62,217 nt of DNA from Caulobacter endophyticus (GTDB taxonomy: Bacteria; Pseudomonadota; Alphaproteobacteria; Caulobacterales; Caulobacteraceae). Under the pieces are notes generated by a model. It worked only from the letters and a program-made list of their open reading frames with translations. It had not been told where the DNA came from and made no database searches. The translations under genes and the position numbers were made by a program. Positions 36,685-45,320 of the stretch are shown here, piece by piece (position 1 is the first letter of the stretch; each line of letters opens with the position of its first letter). The stretch is taken from NCBI RefSeq assembly GCF_003116815.1, contig NZ_QDKQ01000074.1, forward strand, positions 1-62,217. Reading direction: 5' to 3'.

Positions 36685-38043
36685 ATGGCCTCGGCCGCCG
36701 AACAGCTCGCAGCCAACATGAACTTCGGGTCCTTCCAGAAGGCCTCCGAACTTCACAAGCGCATCTGGTTTACGCTCATCGCCCTGGTGGTGTTCCGCCT
36801 CGGCACCTACGTGCCGATTCCGGGCATCAACCCGGAAGCCTTCGCCAGCGCCTTCGCCGGCCAGTCGAAGGGCATCCTGGGCATGTTCAACATGTTCTCG
36901 GGCGGGGCCGTCGAGCGCATGGCGATCTTCTCGCTGAACGTGATGCCCTACATCAGCGCCTCGATCATCGTGCAGCTGATGGGTTCGGTGTATCCGCCGT
37001 GGGAAAAGCTGAAGAAGGAAGGCGGCGAAGCCGGCCGCAAGACCCTCAACCAGTACACCCGCTACCTGGCCGTCATCCTGGCCCTGGTGCAGTCGTTCTC
37101 GATCGCCGTCGGCCTGCAGACGCAGCCGAACCTGGTCTATTCGGAACTGCCCGGCTGGTTCTTCGTCCTGTCGACCGTCGTCTCGCTGACCGGCGGCACC
37201 CTGTTCCTGATGTGGCTGGGCGAGCAGATCACCAGCCGCGGCGTGGGCAACGGCGTGTCCCTGATCATCTTCGCCGGCATCGTAGCGGCGCTGCCGCGCG
37301 GTCTTGGCCAACTGTTCGTGACCGCCCAGAACACCGGCAACTACTTCCCGCTGATGGTGATCTTCGTGCTGGCCGTGGCGGTGATCTTCGCCATCGTGTT
37401 CATGGAGCGCTCGCAGCGCCGCCTGCTGGTGCACTATCCCAAGCGCCAGCAAGGCAACCGCATGGTCGGCGGCGACAGCTCGTTCCTGCCGCTGAAGATC
37501 AACACCGCGGGCGTCATCCCGCCGATCTTCGCTTCGTCGCTGCTCCTGCTGCCGACGACCGCCATGCAGTTCCTGAACCCGGCCAACCTGCCCAACTGGG
37601 CCCAGTGGCTGCCGCCCGTGGTCGGCGCCATGCAGCACGGCCAGCCGCTGTTCATGGCCTGCTACGCCGGCCTGATCATCTTCTTCTCGTTCTTCTACAC
37701 CTCGGTGGTGTTCAATCCGGACGAGACGGCCGAGAACCTGCGCAAGTACGGCGGCTTCCTGCCGGGCATCCGTCCGGGCAAGCGCACGGCCGAGTATCTC
37801 GACTACGTGCTGACCCGCCTGACCGTGATCGGCGCGGCGTACATCACCGCCGTCTGTCTGTTCCCGGAAATCCTGATGGGCGCTCTTGGCAACAAGAACT
37901 TCGCCCTGGGCGGCACCTCGATCCTGATCGTGGTGACCGTGACCATGGACACCGTGGCTCAGATCCAGTCCCACCTGCTGGCGCACCAGTACGAGGGCCT
38001 GATCAAGAAGTCGAAGTTGCGCGGCGGCCGCGGCGGCCGCTGA
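36685..38043 (+). CDS. secY: Protein translocase subunit SecY
   Basis: SecY of 452 residues with ten membrane helices, the central channel of the Sec translocon with SecE and SecG. It shows FRLGTYVPIPGI, NVMPYISASIIVQLM, GEQITSRGVGNGVSLIIF and the C-terminal KKSKLRG tail. A GGGGAA site precedes the ATG. It is followed by a terminator rather than running straight into adk. Confidence 0.97.
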   Translation: MASAAEQLAANMNFGSFQKASELHKRIWFTLIALVVFRLGTYVPIPGINPEAFASAFAGQSKGILGMFNMFSGGAVERMAIFSLNVMPYISASIIVQLMGSVYPPWEKLKKEGGEAGRKTLNQYTRYLAVILALVQSFSIAVGLQTQPNLVYSELPGWFFVLSTVVSLTGGTLFLMWLGEQITSRGVGNGVSLIIFAGIVAALPRGLGQLFVTAQNTGNYFPLMVIFVLAVAVIFAIVFMERSQRRLLVHYPKRQQGNRMVGGDSSFLPLKINTAGVIPPIFASSLLLLPTTAMQFLNPANLPNWAQWLPPVVGAMQHGQPLFMACYAGLIIFFSFFYTSVVFNPDETAENLRKYGGFLPGIRPGKRTAEYLDYVLTRLTVIGAAYITAVCLFPEILMGALGNKNFALGGTSILIVVTVTMDTVAQIQSHLLAHQYEGLIKKSKLRGGRGGR

Positions 38044-38061
38044 CGCAAGCGTGAAACCACC

Positions 38062-38100
38062 CGGAAGCCGGATTGTCACAATCCGGCTTCCGTTTTCTTT
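38062..38100 (+). terminator. Rho-independent terminator between secY and adk
   Basis: A perfect 14-bp stem (38062-38075 with 38079-38092, loop TCA) is followed by TTTTCTTT. Confidence 0.88.
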
Positions 38101-38112
38101 GAACGCATTCTA

Positions 38113-38141
38113 GGTCTGCCCTCGGTGAGGGGCGTCAGACC
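38113..38141 (+). promoter_or_regulatory. Stem-loop in the adk leader
   Basis: GGTCTG (38113-38118) pairs with CAGACC (38136-38141), enclosing CCCTC and GAGGG arms. It ends 25 bases before the adk start and may influence its translation. Confidence 0.35.
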
Positions 38142-38166
38142 CTGGGAAACGCGTGAAGGGGCTTTT

Positions 38167-38736
38167 ATGAACTTGATCCTGTTTGGCCCTCCCGGGGCTG
38201 GCAAGGGCACCCAGGCCAAGCGGCTGGTCGAGCAACGCGGCATGGTCCAGTTGTCGACTGGAGACATGCTGCGCGCCGCCATCGCCTCGGGCTCCGAGCT
38301 CGGCCAGAAGGTGAAGGGCGTGCTGGATCGCGGCGACCTGGTCACCGACGAAATCGTCATCGCGCTGATCGAGGAGCGCCTGCCCGAGGCCGAGGCCGCC
38401 GGCGGCGCCATCTTCGACGGCTTCCCGCGTACGGTCGCCCAGGCCCAGGCGCTGGACGTCATGCTGGCCAAGCGTGGCCAGAAGATCGACTCCGTCGTGC
38501 GACTCGAAGTAGACGAGCCGGCCTTGATCGAGCGGATCACCAAGCGATACGCGGAGCAGGGGCGGTCGGACGACAACCCCGAGACCTTCGTGAACCGTCT
38601 GGCCCGCTACAACGCCGACACCGCGCCGCTGCTTCCGTACTATCGTGAGCAGGGCAAGCTGGTGGAAGTGGACGGCATGGGGGCGGTGGAAGCCGTCGCC
38701 GCTTCGATCGACGCGACCCTGACGGTCGTGGCGTAG
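38167..38736 (+). CDS. adk: Adenylate kinase, short form
   Basis: Adenylate kinase of 189 residues, converting AMP + ATP to 2 ADP. The P-loop is GPPGAGKGT (residues 7-15), with FDGFPRTVAQA at the AMP site. The LID is the short version: the segment after RITKRYAEQGRSDDN lacks the zinc-type cysteines, giving a protein of about 190 residues instead of 214. ATG at 38167 matches the family; an upstream in-frame start would add 14 residues. Confidence 0.95.
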   Translation: MNLILFGPPGAGKGTQAKRLVEQRGMVQLSTGDMLRAAIASGSELGQKVKGVLDRGDLVTDEIVIALIEERLPEAEAAGGAIFDGFPRTVAQAQALDVMLAKRGQKIDSVVRLEVDEPALIERITKRYAEQGRSDDNPETFVNRLARYNADTAPLLPYYREQGKLVEVDGMGAVEAVAASIDATLTVVA

Positions 38737-38744
38737 GTTTTAAT

Positions 38745-38769
38745 GGAATCCGTTCCCAGAACGGATTCC
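38745..38769 (+). terminator. Hairpin after adk
   Basis: GGAATCCGTT (38745-38754) pairs with AACGGATTCC (38760-38769), loop CCCAG. No T-tract follows. It lies immediately before the rpsM promoter. Confidence 0.6.
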
Positions 38770-38773
38770 GCCA

Positions 38774-38801
38774 TTGACGGATGCGCAACGATCCCTATAA
38801 C
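38774..38801 (+). promoter_or_regulatory. Strong sigma-70-type promoter of the rpsM-rpsK-rpoA-rplQ genes
   Basis: TTGACG, 16 bases, TATAAC: both boxes are near consensus. The predicted start near 38808 leaves a leader of about 100 bases. It gives the alpha operon its own promoter after the adk hairpin. Confidence 0.75.
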
Positions 38802-38908
38802 GGGGCGCTTCCGCGAAAGGGCGCGATCTGTGCGCGTCGGTCTGGGTCTTCGGATCGGGCCGGGCACGCCGTTCGCGTCTTTGGTGCGTGACTAGGAGAA
38901 CATTAGAC

Positions 38909-39277
38909 GTGGCCCGTATCGCAGGCGTCAACATCCCGACGAACAAGCGCGTTGTCATCGCGCTTCAGTACATTCACGGCATCGGCCCGAAGTCCGCGCG
39001 TGACATCGTCACGACCGTGGGTATCGAGGACGCCCGTCGCGTCAATCAACTGACCGACGCGGAAGTGCTTCAGATCCGTGAAACGATCGACCGTGATTTC
39101 ACCGTGGAAGGCGACCTGCGTCGCGAAAACTCGATGAACATCAAGCGTCTGATGGACCTGGCCTGCTACCGCGGCCTGCGTCACCGCAAGGGCCTGCCGG
39201 TCCGCGGCCAGCGCACCCACACGAACGCTCGTACCCGCAAGGGTCCGGCCAAGCCGATCGCCGGCAAGAAGAAGTAA
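38909..39277 (+). CDS. rpsM: 30S ribosomal protein S13
   Basis: S13 of 122 residues in the 30S head, bridging to L5. It starts with GTG (MARIAGVNIPTNKRV), chosen because S13 has this N-terminus and AGGAGA precedes it; an ATG 21 bases upstream would add seven alien residues. The C-terminal RGQRTHTNARTRKGP is the tRNA-contacting tail. Confidence 0.95.
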   Translation: MARIAGVNIPTNKRVVIALQYIHGIGPKSARDIVTTVGIEDARRVNQLTDAEVLQIRETIDRDFTVEGDLRRENSMNIKRLMDLACYRGLRHRKGLPVRGQRTHTNARTRKGPAKPIAGKKK

Positions 39278-39290
39278 GGTAGCCTGACCG

Positions 39291-39680
39291 ATGGCCAAGG
39301 AACCGGGTCGCGTTAAAAAGCGCGAACGCAAGAACATCACCTCGGGCGTGGCGCATGTGAACGCCTCGTTCAACAACACCATGATCACCATCACCGACGC
39401 GCAGGGGAACACCATCTCCTGGTCGAGCGCCGGCATGATGGGCTTCAAGGGCTCGCGCAAGTCGACCCCGTACGCCGCTCAGATGGCCGCCGAAGATGCG
39501 GGCAAGAAGGCTGCGGAACACGGCGTGAAGACCCTGGAAGTCAACGTTTCGGGTCCGGGTTCGGGTCGTGAATCGGCTCTGCGCGCTCTGCAGGCGGTCG
39601 GCATGACCATCACGACGATCCGCGACGTCACGCCGATCCCGCACAACGGCTGCCGTCCGCCCAAGCGCCGTCGCGTCTAG
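39291..39680 (+). CDS. rpsK: 30S ribosomal protein S11
   Basis: S11 of 129 residues on the 30S platform, with HVNASFNNTMITITD, KGSRKSTPYAAQMAAE and the C-terminal DVTPIPHNGCRPPKRRRV. It is separated from rpoA by 73 bases that hold a strong stem-loop. Confidence 0.97.
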   Translation: MAKEPGRVKKRERKNITSGVAHVNASFNNTMITITDAQGNTISWSSAGMMGFKGSRKSTPYAAQMAAEDAGKKAAEHGVKTLEVNVSGPGSGRESALRALQAVGMTITTIRDVTPIPHNGCRPPKRRRV

Positions 39681-39703
39681 TATTTTTTAGATCCAATTCT
39701 CCT

Positions 39704-39732
39704 TCGCCGGCTGCGTCAAACGCGGCCGGCGA
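39704..39732 (+). promoter_or_regulatory. Strong stem-loop in the rpsK-rpoA spacer
   Basis: A 13-bp stem (39704-39716 with 39720-39732; one G-T pair, loop CAA) lies 21 bases before the rpoA start. There is no T-tract after it. It could be a processing, stability or translational control element. Confidence 0.5.
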
Positions 39733-39753
39733 GTCGCGTTCAAGGGACACCAC

Positions 39754-40770
39754 GTGATCGAAAGAAACTGGAACGAGCTGATCCGTCCTGAGAAGCCGCA
39801 GATCGAAACCGGCGCCGACGCGACCCGCAAGGCTCGCATCGTCGCTGAACCGCTCGAGCGTGGTTTCGGTGTGACGCTCGGCAACGCCCTGCGTCGCGTT
39901 CTCCTCTCGTCGCTGCAAGGCGCCGCCGTCACCGCCATCCAGATCGATGGCGTGGTGCACGAATTCTCTTCGCTTGAAGGCGTTCGTGAAGACGTTGTCG
40001 ACATCGTTCTGAACATCAAGCAACTCGCCGTGCGCATGCACGCCGAGGGGCCCAAGCGCATGACCCTGCGCGCCTCGGGCGCCGGTCCGGTCACCGCTGG
40101 CCAGATCGAAACCCCGGCCGACATCGAGATCCTCAACCCCGACCACGTGCTCTGCACGCTGGACGAGGGCGGCTCGGTGCGCATGGAATTCACGGTCAAC
40201 ACCGGCAAGGGCTATGTCCCGGCCGACCAGAACCGTCCGGAAGACGCGCCGATCGGCCTGATCGCCGTCGACGCCCTGTACTCGCCGGTCAAGCGCGTGG
40301 CCTACAAGGTCGAGCCGACCCGCGAAGGCCAGCGTCTGGACCGTGACAAGCTGACCCTGGAAGTCGAGACCAACGGCGCCGTCACCCCGGTGGACGCCGT
40401 GGCCTACGCCGCTCGCATCCTGCAAGACCAGCTGCAGATCTTCATCACCTTCGAAGAGCCCAAGGCCAAGGCCGCGGACGAAACGAAGCCCGAGCTGCCG
40501 TTCAACCCGGCCCTGCTCAAGAAGGTCGACGAGCTGGAACTGTCGGTCCGTTCGGCCAACTGCCTGAAGAACGACAACATCGTCTATATCGGCGACCTGA
40601 TCCAGAAGACCGAAGCCGAGATGCTCCGCACCCCGAACTTCGGTCGCAAGTCGCTGAACGAGATCAAGGAAGTTCTCGCCGGCATGGGTCTGCACCTCGG
40701 CATGGACGTGCCGAACTGGCCGCCGGAAAACATCGAAGATCTGGCCAAGAAGTTCGACGACCAGATCTAA
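39754..40770 (+). CDS. rpoA: DNA-directed RNA polymerase subunit alpha
   Basis: RpoA of 338 residues: an N-terminal dimerisation/assembly domain (about 1-235, with LERGFGVTLGNALRRVLLSSL), a linker rich in Lys/Ala/Glu, and a C-terminal domain (about 255-325, ELSVRSANCLKNDNIVYIGDLI) that binds UP elements and activators. It starts at GTG (MIERNWNELIRPEK). rpsD, found before rpoA in many bacteria, is not here. Confidence 0.97.
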   Translation: MIERNWNELIRPEKPQIETGADATRKARIVAEPLERGFGVTLGNALRRVLLSSLQGAAVTAIQIDGVVHEFSSLEGVREDVVDIVLNIKQLAVRMHAEGPKRMTLRASGAGPVTAGQIETPADIEILNPDHVLCTLDEGGSVRMEFTVNTGKGYVPADQNRPEDAPIGLIAVDALYSPVKRVAYKVEPTREGQRLDRDKLTLEVETNGAVTPVDAVAYAARILQDQLQIFITFEEPKAKAADETKPELPFNPALLKKVDELELSVRSANCLKNDNIVYIGDLIQKTEAEMLRTPNFGRKSLNEIKEVLAGMGLHLGMDVPNWPPENIEDLAKKFDDQI

Positions 40771-40829
40771 GACGACTATCGCGCTGAATCCGGGCCGTCT
40801 TTCGATCCTCCGGGACCGGAAGGCGGCCT

Positions 40830-40863
40830 GGGCCTTTTGAAGCCGCTACGCGGTGGAAGGCCC
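40830..40863 (+). promoter_or_regulatory. Compound stem-loop in the rpoA-rplQ spacer
   Basis: GGGCCTT (40830-40836) pairs with AAGGCCC (40857-40863), enclosing an inner CCGC-TAC-GCGG hairpin (40843-40853). The 190-base spacer has no other recognisable content. Confidence 0.4.
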
Positions 40864-40960
40864 CGGCGCTCCGTTCTGACCCGGCCGGGATGCGAGCTGG
40901 GACTGGTGACAACAGGCGCTTCTTTCGCGCCGCTCGGGCCAAGAGCCCAGGAGATACAAA

Positions 40961-41374
40961 ATGCGTCACGGTTACGCCCACCGCAAACTCGGCCGCACCT
41001 CGGCTCACCGCACCGCCATGTTCGCCAACATGTCGGCCTCGCTGATCAAGCACGAGCAGATCGTCACCACCCTGCCGAAGGCCAAGGAACTGCGTCCGAT
41101 CGTCGAAAAGCTGGTCACCCTGGCCAAGCGCGGCGACCTGCACGCTCGTCGTCAGGCCATCAGCTCGGTCCGCGACGTCGAACAGGTCGGCAAGCTCTTC
41201 GCCGTCCTCGGCCCGCGCTACAAGGATCGTCAGGGCGGCTACATCCGCGTCCTGAAGGCCGGTTTCCGCTACGGCGACAACGCCCCGATGGCCGTGATCG
41301 AGTTCGTCGATCGCGACGTCTCGGAAAAGGGCAAGGACTCGGGTCCGGTCTACGCCAACGAAGCCGAAGACTGA
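40961..41374 (+). CDS. rplQ: 50S ribosomal protein L17
   Basis: L17 of 137 residues near the tunnel exit. It begins MRHGYAHRKLGRTSAHRTAM. After the core (to about residue 118) it has a short acidic tail. It is the last gene of the ribosomal block and is closed by a strong terminator. Confidence 0.97.
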   Translation: MRHGYAHRKLGRTSAHRTAMFANMSASLIKHEQIVTTLPKAKELRPIVEKLVTLAKRGDLHARRQAISSVRDVEQVGKLFAVLGPRYKDRQGGYIRVLKAGFRYGDNAPMAVIEFVDRDVSEKGKDSGPVYANEAED

Positions 41375-41395
41375 TCTTCAGCTTAGGCTGAAACG

Positions 41396-41426
41396 AAAAG
41401 GCCCCGGAGCGATCCGGGGCCTTTTT
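41396..41426 (+). terminator. Rho-independent terminator of the ribosomal cluster
   Basis: A 12-bp stem (AAAGGCCCCGGA, 41397-41408, with 41413-41424; loop GCGA) is followed by a T-run. Confidence 0.9.
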
Positions 41427-41445
41427 GCTGTCTGGGATGGACCGT

Positions 41446-41465
41446 GCGTCCTTCGAGGCCCTCAG
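41446..41465. repeat. Half copy of a dispersed intergenic repeat
   Basis: GCGTCCTTCGAGGC (41446-41459) is the exact inverse of the right arm (47034-47047) of the element at 46946-47047. It continues CTCAG into the stop codon of the minus-strand gene. Confidence 0.5.
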
Positions 41466-42133
41466 CGGCTGACGATGATGCCGTCGAATTCGGGCAGAGC
41501 CAGCTTCAGCTTTTCGCGCGCGAAGGCGCTGGCCGTCAGCGGGCCGTGCACCTTGCCCGCGCTGTCGGGCTGGGCCTCCACGTAGTAGAAGCGCGGCGTC
41601 TCGTCCGGGGCGTCATGGCGGGTGATGACGACGTAGCGCTCGTCGCCGCCGTACTGGTCGATGCGCGGACCCAGCACCGTCTCGCAGGTCAGCGCGTCAC
41701 GCTCCCAGCACAGGCGCAGGGCCTCGCCACGGGCGTCCGACGCCAAGCGATAGCGGCCGGCGACGATCTCATAGGTTCCCTGGAAATCGAGCCAGCCGAC
41801 GCCGCCGGCGCCCTGCACGTAGCGCACGTCGCGCTCGACCCACTTGCCCTGCAGCCGCACCTTCTCGTGGCACAGCGCGACCTCGGGGATCGAGGTCATG
41901 CGGCAGGCGGCCGGCTTGCGCTCGGTCGGAAGCGGCGCGGGTAGGGGAGGCGGCAGCCTGCGGGCCTCGGCCAGGGCCGCCTCGCGGGCGATGGCCGCCT
42001 TCTCGATCGTCGTCTGCTCGGCGGGCGACAGCACGAAATCGGCCTGGGCGGCCGCAGCGCTGGTCGCCACGGCCAGAGCGACCGCCGTCCAGCAGGGCCG
42101 GGCGGCGGGTCCTGAGAGAACCGACGCCGTCAT
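41462..42133 (-). CDS. Hypothetical exported protein coupled to an ABC transporter
   Basis: A 223-residue protein not recognised as a named family. An N-terminal hydrophobic stretch (about 12-30, VALAVATSAAAAQA) looks like a signal peptide. An Ala/Glu helix (FVLSPAEQTTIEKAAIAREAAL) and a Pro-rich hinge come next, then a compact domain with four cysteines (CRMTS, LCHEK, LCWER, LTCET). Its ATG overlaps the permease stop (ATGA), so it is made together with the ABC transporter. It may be an accessory or an exported effector. Confidence 0.65.
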   Translation of the reverse strand: MTASVLSGPAARPCWTAVALAVATSAAAAQADFVLSPAEQTTIEKAAIAREAALAEARRLPPPLPAPLPTERKPAACRMTSIPEVALCHEKVRLQGKWVERDVRYVQGAGGVGWLDFQGTYEIVAGRYRLASDARGEALRLCWERDALTCETVLGPRIDQYGGDERYVVITRHDAPDETPRFYYVEAQPDSAGKVHGPLTASAFAREKLKLALPEFDGIIVSR

Positions 42134-42936
42134 TCGCGGGTCAGATCCTGGCGTTGGAAGAGAGCCAGAGCCGCCGCCGACAAGCCGACGAGCCAGGCCA
42201 GCAGGAAGGCGAGGGCCAGGCCCCAGGGCGCCGGTGTGTCGACGACGCTGCGCGGGGTCAGGATCACGGTCTTCAGCAGGTCGCCCGAGAAGGCGGGAAT
42301 GGCCAGGGCCTTCAGGCTGGGCTCGTGCAACTGGCTGGCCACGATCGACTGGAGGGCGGCCAGGACCAGACCGACGATCAGCGCGCCCATGGTCGAGCGG
42401 GTGGTCACACCCACCACGGCCGACAAGGCGACTAGGATCATCAACTGCAGCCAGCTCACCGCGAAGGTTCCGAGCAGGTCGGTCGCCGCCGAGCCGCGAT
42501 AGGTCACCAGCGGCGCCCCGCTGGTCAGCGCGCTGAACAGGCCGCCCAGAGCGGCGGCCAGGGCGTAGAGCACCAGGCTCACCGCCACCGCTCCGGCGAC
42601 CGTGGCCAGCTTGGCCAGCAGCAGGTTGACCCGGCCGTTGCGCGGGGTCAGCAGGCGCCAGGTCTCCCAGCGGTAGTCGCCGGCCAGCACGGCCGTCGAC
42701 AGGATCAGCACGAACAGCCCAACGACTGGCGAAGCGCCGCCGGCCAGGGCCTTGACCATGCGCCCGACCAGGTCGACCGGGATCGGCGGCATGCCCTTCA
42801 TCATTCCGCGGGCGAAGAGCTCGCCACCGACGCCCATGACGAGGCCGGCGATGGGCGAGAACAGCACGCCCCAGAACAGCGTGCCGCGGTCCTTGAGCAG
42901 GCGGAACCGCTCGGCGGAGATGGCGTCAGCGAGCAC
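42130..42936 (-). CDS. ABC transporter permease
   Basis: A 268-residue membrane protein with about six hydrophobic helices of the ABC-2 type (LFWGVLFSPIAGLVMGVGGELF, VVGLFVLILSTAVLAGDY, and the helix pairs that follow). The GTG start at 42936 is chosen because AAGGAG lies 7 bases before it and it overlaps the end of the ATPase gene. A longer reading would include part of the ATPase in another frame. With the ATPase it would form an exporter of unknown substrate. Confidence 0.8.
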   Translation of the reverse strand: MLADAISAERFRLLKDRGTLFWGVLFSPIAGLVMGVGGELFARGMMKGMPPIPVDLVGRMVKALAGGASPVVGLFVLILSTAVLAGDYRWETWRLLTPRNGRVNLLLAKLATVAGAVAVSLVLYALAAALGGLFSALTSGAPLVTYRGSAATDLLGTFAVSWLQLMILVALSAVVGVTTRSTMGALIVGLVLAALQSIVASQLHEPSLKALAIPAFSGDLLKTVILTPRSVVDTPAPWGLALAFLLAWLVGLSAAALALFQRQDLTRE

Positions 42937-43828
42937 TGGCCGGCTCCTTGGCTTGCAGGATGTCGAGATAGGCGCTTTCCAGGTCGGCCTCGCGCCAGCG
43001 GGCCTCGTGGATGTCGACGCCGGCATTGACCAGGGCGCGGATCAGGGCAGGGGCCTCGTGGCGTTCGATCTGGGCGAGGACGGCGTCGGGGCCGTCTAGC
43101 GCGCCCTGGTCGCCCAGCAGTTCCAGCACCTGGGCCACGGGGCTGGCGACGAGACGCAGGGCGGGCTTGCGTCCGGCCAGGGTCTCCACCTGGCCTTCCG
43201 CCACCAGCTTGCCCTTGGCCAGGATCGCCACCCGGTCGCAGACGCGCCGCACCTCGTCCAGCTGGTGGCTGGCCAGGATGATGGTCGCGCCTTCCTCGGC
43301 GGCGAGGCGACGGATCAGCTCGCGGATCTCCTGGATGCCGGCCGGGTCCATGCCGCTGGTGGGCTCGTCCAGGATCGCCAGGGTGGGGCGGGTGAAGAAC
43401 ACCGCCGCCAGGCCCAGGCGCTGCTTCATGCCCACCGAGTAAGTCGAGGTCTTGCGGTCGGCCGCGCCCGACAGGCCCACGCGGTCCAGCCAGAGGTCGA
43501 TGTCGACGTCGCGGGCGCCGCTCTGCAGGGCCAGCATCTTCAGGGTGTCGCGGGCGGTCAGGTAGGGCGGATAGCGCGGCGTCTCGATCATCGCGCCCAC
43601 CTGGCGCAGCGACGAGGCGTGGCCGGCCGGCGACCCCGACAGCCGGGCGACGCCCGAGGTCGGCCGCACCAGGCCCATGGCGATGCGGAACAGCGTGCTC
43701 TTGCCCGCGCCGTTGGGGCCCAGCACGCCGAATACGCCGCCCGCGGGGATCTTGAGGGTCAGGTCGTCCAGCGCCCTGACGGCGCCGTAGGTCTTGGTCA
43801 GCCCTTCGGCCTCGAGCGCGAAACTCAT
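42926..43828 (-). CDS. ABC transporter ATP-binding protein
   Basis: A 300-residue ABC ATPase. Walker A is GPNGAGKST (37-45), the signature-like motif YSVGMKQRLGLA, Walker B LAILDEPTSGMD and the switch His in LASHQLDEV. Its about 80-residue C-terminal extension is typical of drug, bacteriocin or Na+-exporting ABC-2 systems. It is the first gene of a three-gene coupled operon. Confidence 0.88.
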   Translation of the reverse strand: MSFALEAEGLTKTYGAVRALDDLTLKIPAGGVFGVLGPNGAGKSTLFRIAMGLVRPTSGVARLSGSPAGHASSLRQVGAMIETPRYPPYLTARDTLKMLALQSGARDVDIDLWLDRVGLSGAADRKTSTYSVGMKQRLGLAAVFFTRPTLAILDEPTSGMDPAGIQEIRELIRRLAAEEGATIILASHQLDEVRRVCDRVAILAKGKLVAEGQVETLAGRKPALRLVASPVAQVLELLGDQGALDGPDAVLAQIERHEAPALIRALVNAGVDIHEARWREADLESAYLDILQAKEPASAR

Positions 43829-43988
43829 GCGGCGCTAGCCTGGCGCGGCGACATCGAACGACTCCCTTATGAACTTGCCGCGACTATGGGCGATGGAACG
43901 CAGGTCGGCCAAGTTGTTTGGCGACTGCAATACGAATTGTCGCCGAGCTGTCCTATAGGGGCGGGACTCTCTGCTTCTGGGCCCGGCC

Positions 43989-45254
43989 ATGACCGTTCTT
44001 CCCCGCTTCGCCGCCTTTCTGGCGATCGCCGTCCTCTCGGGTTGCGCGACCGCGCCGCGACCCGTCTCCGAAGTCGCGCCCGCGCAGGCTTCCAGGACCA
44101 AGGCGCCGCTGACCATCCTGGTCTCGATCGACGGCTTCCGCGCCGATTACCTGGACCGCGGCGACACCCCGACCATGAAGGCCCTGGCCGACGACGGCGT
44201 ACGCGCGGCCATGCGCCCGTCGTTTCCGTCGCTGACCTTCCCCAACCACTACACCCTGGTCACCGGCAAGCGCCCCGATCACAACGGCATCGTCGGCAAC
44301 ACGATGGAGGATCCGCAGATCCCCGGCGTGACCTTCACCCTGGGCAATCGCGACGCCGTGACCGACAGCCGCTGGTGGGAGATGGCCAAGCCGATCTGGG
44401 TCAGCGCCGAGCAGCAGGGCGTCAAGACCGGCACGATGTTCTGGCCGGGCTCGGAAGCCGAGATCGACGGCGTGCGCCCGACCAGGTGGGCCGTGTTCGA
44501 CCAGAAGAAGCCTTCGAACGACCGCGTAGACACCCTGCTGTCGTGGATCGACGACAGCAAGGACGCCCCGCTGGGCCTGGCGACCCTGTATTTCGACATC
44601 GTCGACAGCGCCGGCCACCGCTACGGCCCGGACTCGGCCGAGGTGCGCAAGGCCGCCGCCGACGTTGACGCCGCCATCGCCCGACTGGTCGAAGGCCTGA
44701 AGGCGCGCGGCCTCTATGAGACCACCAACATCGTCATCGTCGCCGATCACGGCATGGCCCCGCTGCCGGGCAAGCAGCGCGTGGTGCTGGACGAGGCGGT
44801 CGATGTCGGCAAGCTGCGCTATGTGGGCCTCGGCGCCATCGCCGGCATCTATCCCAACAAGGGCGAGGAGGCCGCCGTCACCGCCGCCCTGACCAAGCCG
44901 CAGGCCCACATGACCTGCTGGGAGAAGGCCAGGATCCCGGCCCGTCTGCATTACGGCTCCAACCGCCGCATCGCCCCGATCGTCTGCTCGGCTCAGACCG
45001 GCTGGTACATCACCACCGCCGAGTCCCAGGCCAAGCGCACCAGCCCCGAGCGCGACGGCGGCGCCCACGGCTTCGACAACGCCGATCCCCTGATGCAGGC
45101 GGTGTTCGTCGCCCATGGCCCGTCATTCCTATCGGGCAAGACCCTGCCGGTGTTCGACAATGTTGACGTCTATCCGCTGCTGGCCAAGATCACCGGCGTG
45201 CGTCCCGAGAAGGTCGACGGCCAGCTGGCCCCGGTGGCCGGCGCTCTGCGCTGA
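43989..45254 (+). CDS. Lipoprotein nucleotide pyrophosphatase/phosphodiesterase
   Basis: A 421-residue NPP-family (alkaline phosphatase superfamily) enzyme with a lipobox LSGC. Metal and catalytic residues: D48 (SIDGFRADY), nucleophile T83 (SLTFPNHYT), then DIVDSAGHRYGPDS, VADHGM and GGAHGFDN. It cleaves phosphodiester or pyrophosphate bonds of nucleotides or lipids at the cell envelope. It is monocistronic with its own terminator. Confidence 0.88.
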   Translation: MTVLPRFAAFLAIAVLSGCATAPRPVSEVAPAQASRTKAPLTILVSIDGFRADYLDRGDTPTMKALADDGVRAAMRPSFPSLTFPNHYTLVTGKRPDHNGIVGNTMEDPQIPGVTFTLGNRDAVTDSRWWEMAKPIWVSAEQQGVKTGTMFWPGSEAEIDGVRPTRWAVFDQKKPSNDRVDTLLSWIDDSKDAPLGLATLYFDIVDSAGHRYGPDSAEVRKAAADVDAAIARLVEGLKARGLYETTNIVIVADHGMAPLPGKQRVVLDEAVDVGKLRYVGLGAIAGIYPNKGEEAAVTAALTKPQAHMTCWEKARIPARLHYGSNRRIAPIVCSAQTGWYITTAESQAKRTSPERDGGAHGFDNADPLMQAVFVAHGPSFLSGKTLPVFDNVDVYPLLAKITGVRPEKVDGQLAPVAGALR

Positions 45255-45278
45255 TCGCCTAGGACGGTTCGAAAGAAG

Positions 45279-45306
45279 AGGGCGGGGCTTCGGCTCCGCC
45301 CTTTTT
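45279..45306 (+). terminator. Rho-independent terminator
   Basis: AGGGCGGGGC (45279-45288) pairs through a TTCG loop with GCTCCGCCCT (one G-T pair), followed by a T-run. Confidence 0.88.
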
Positions 45307-45320
45307 GCTTGCTCATATAT

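Noticed and set aside
36521..36721. Small open frame before secY
   Set aside because: No motif, no good ribosome site, and it overlaps the secY start in another frame.
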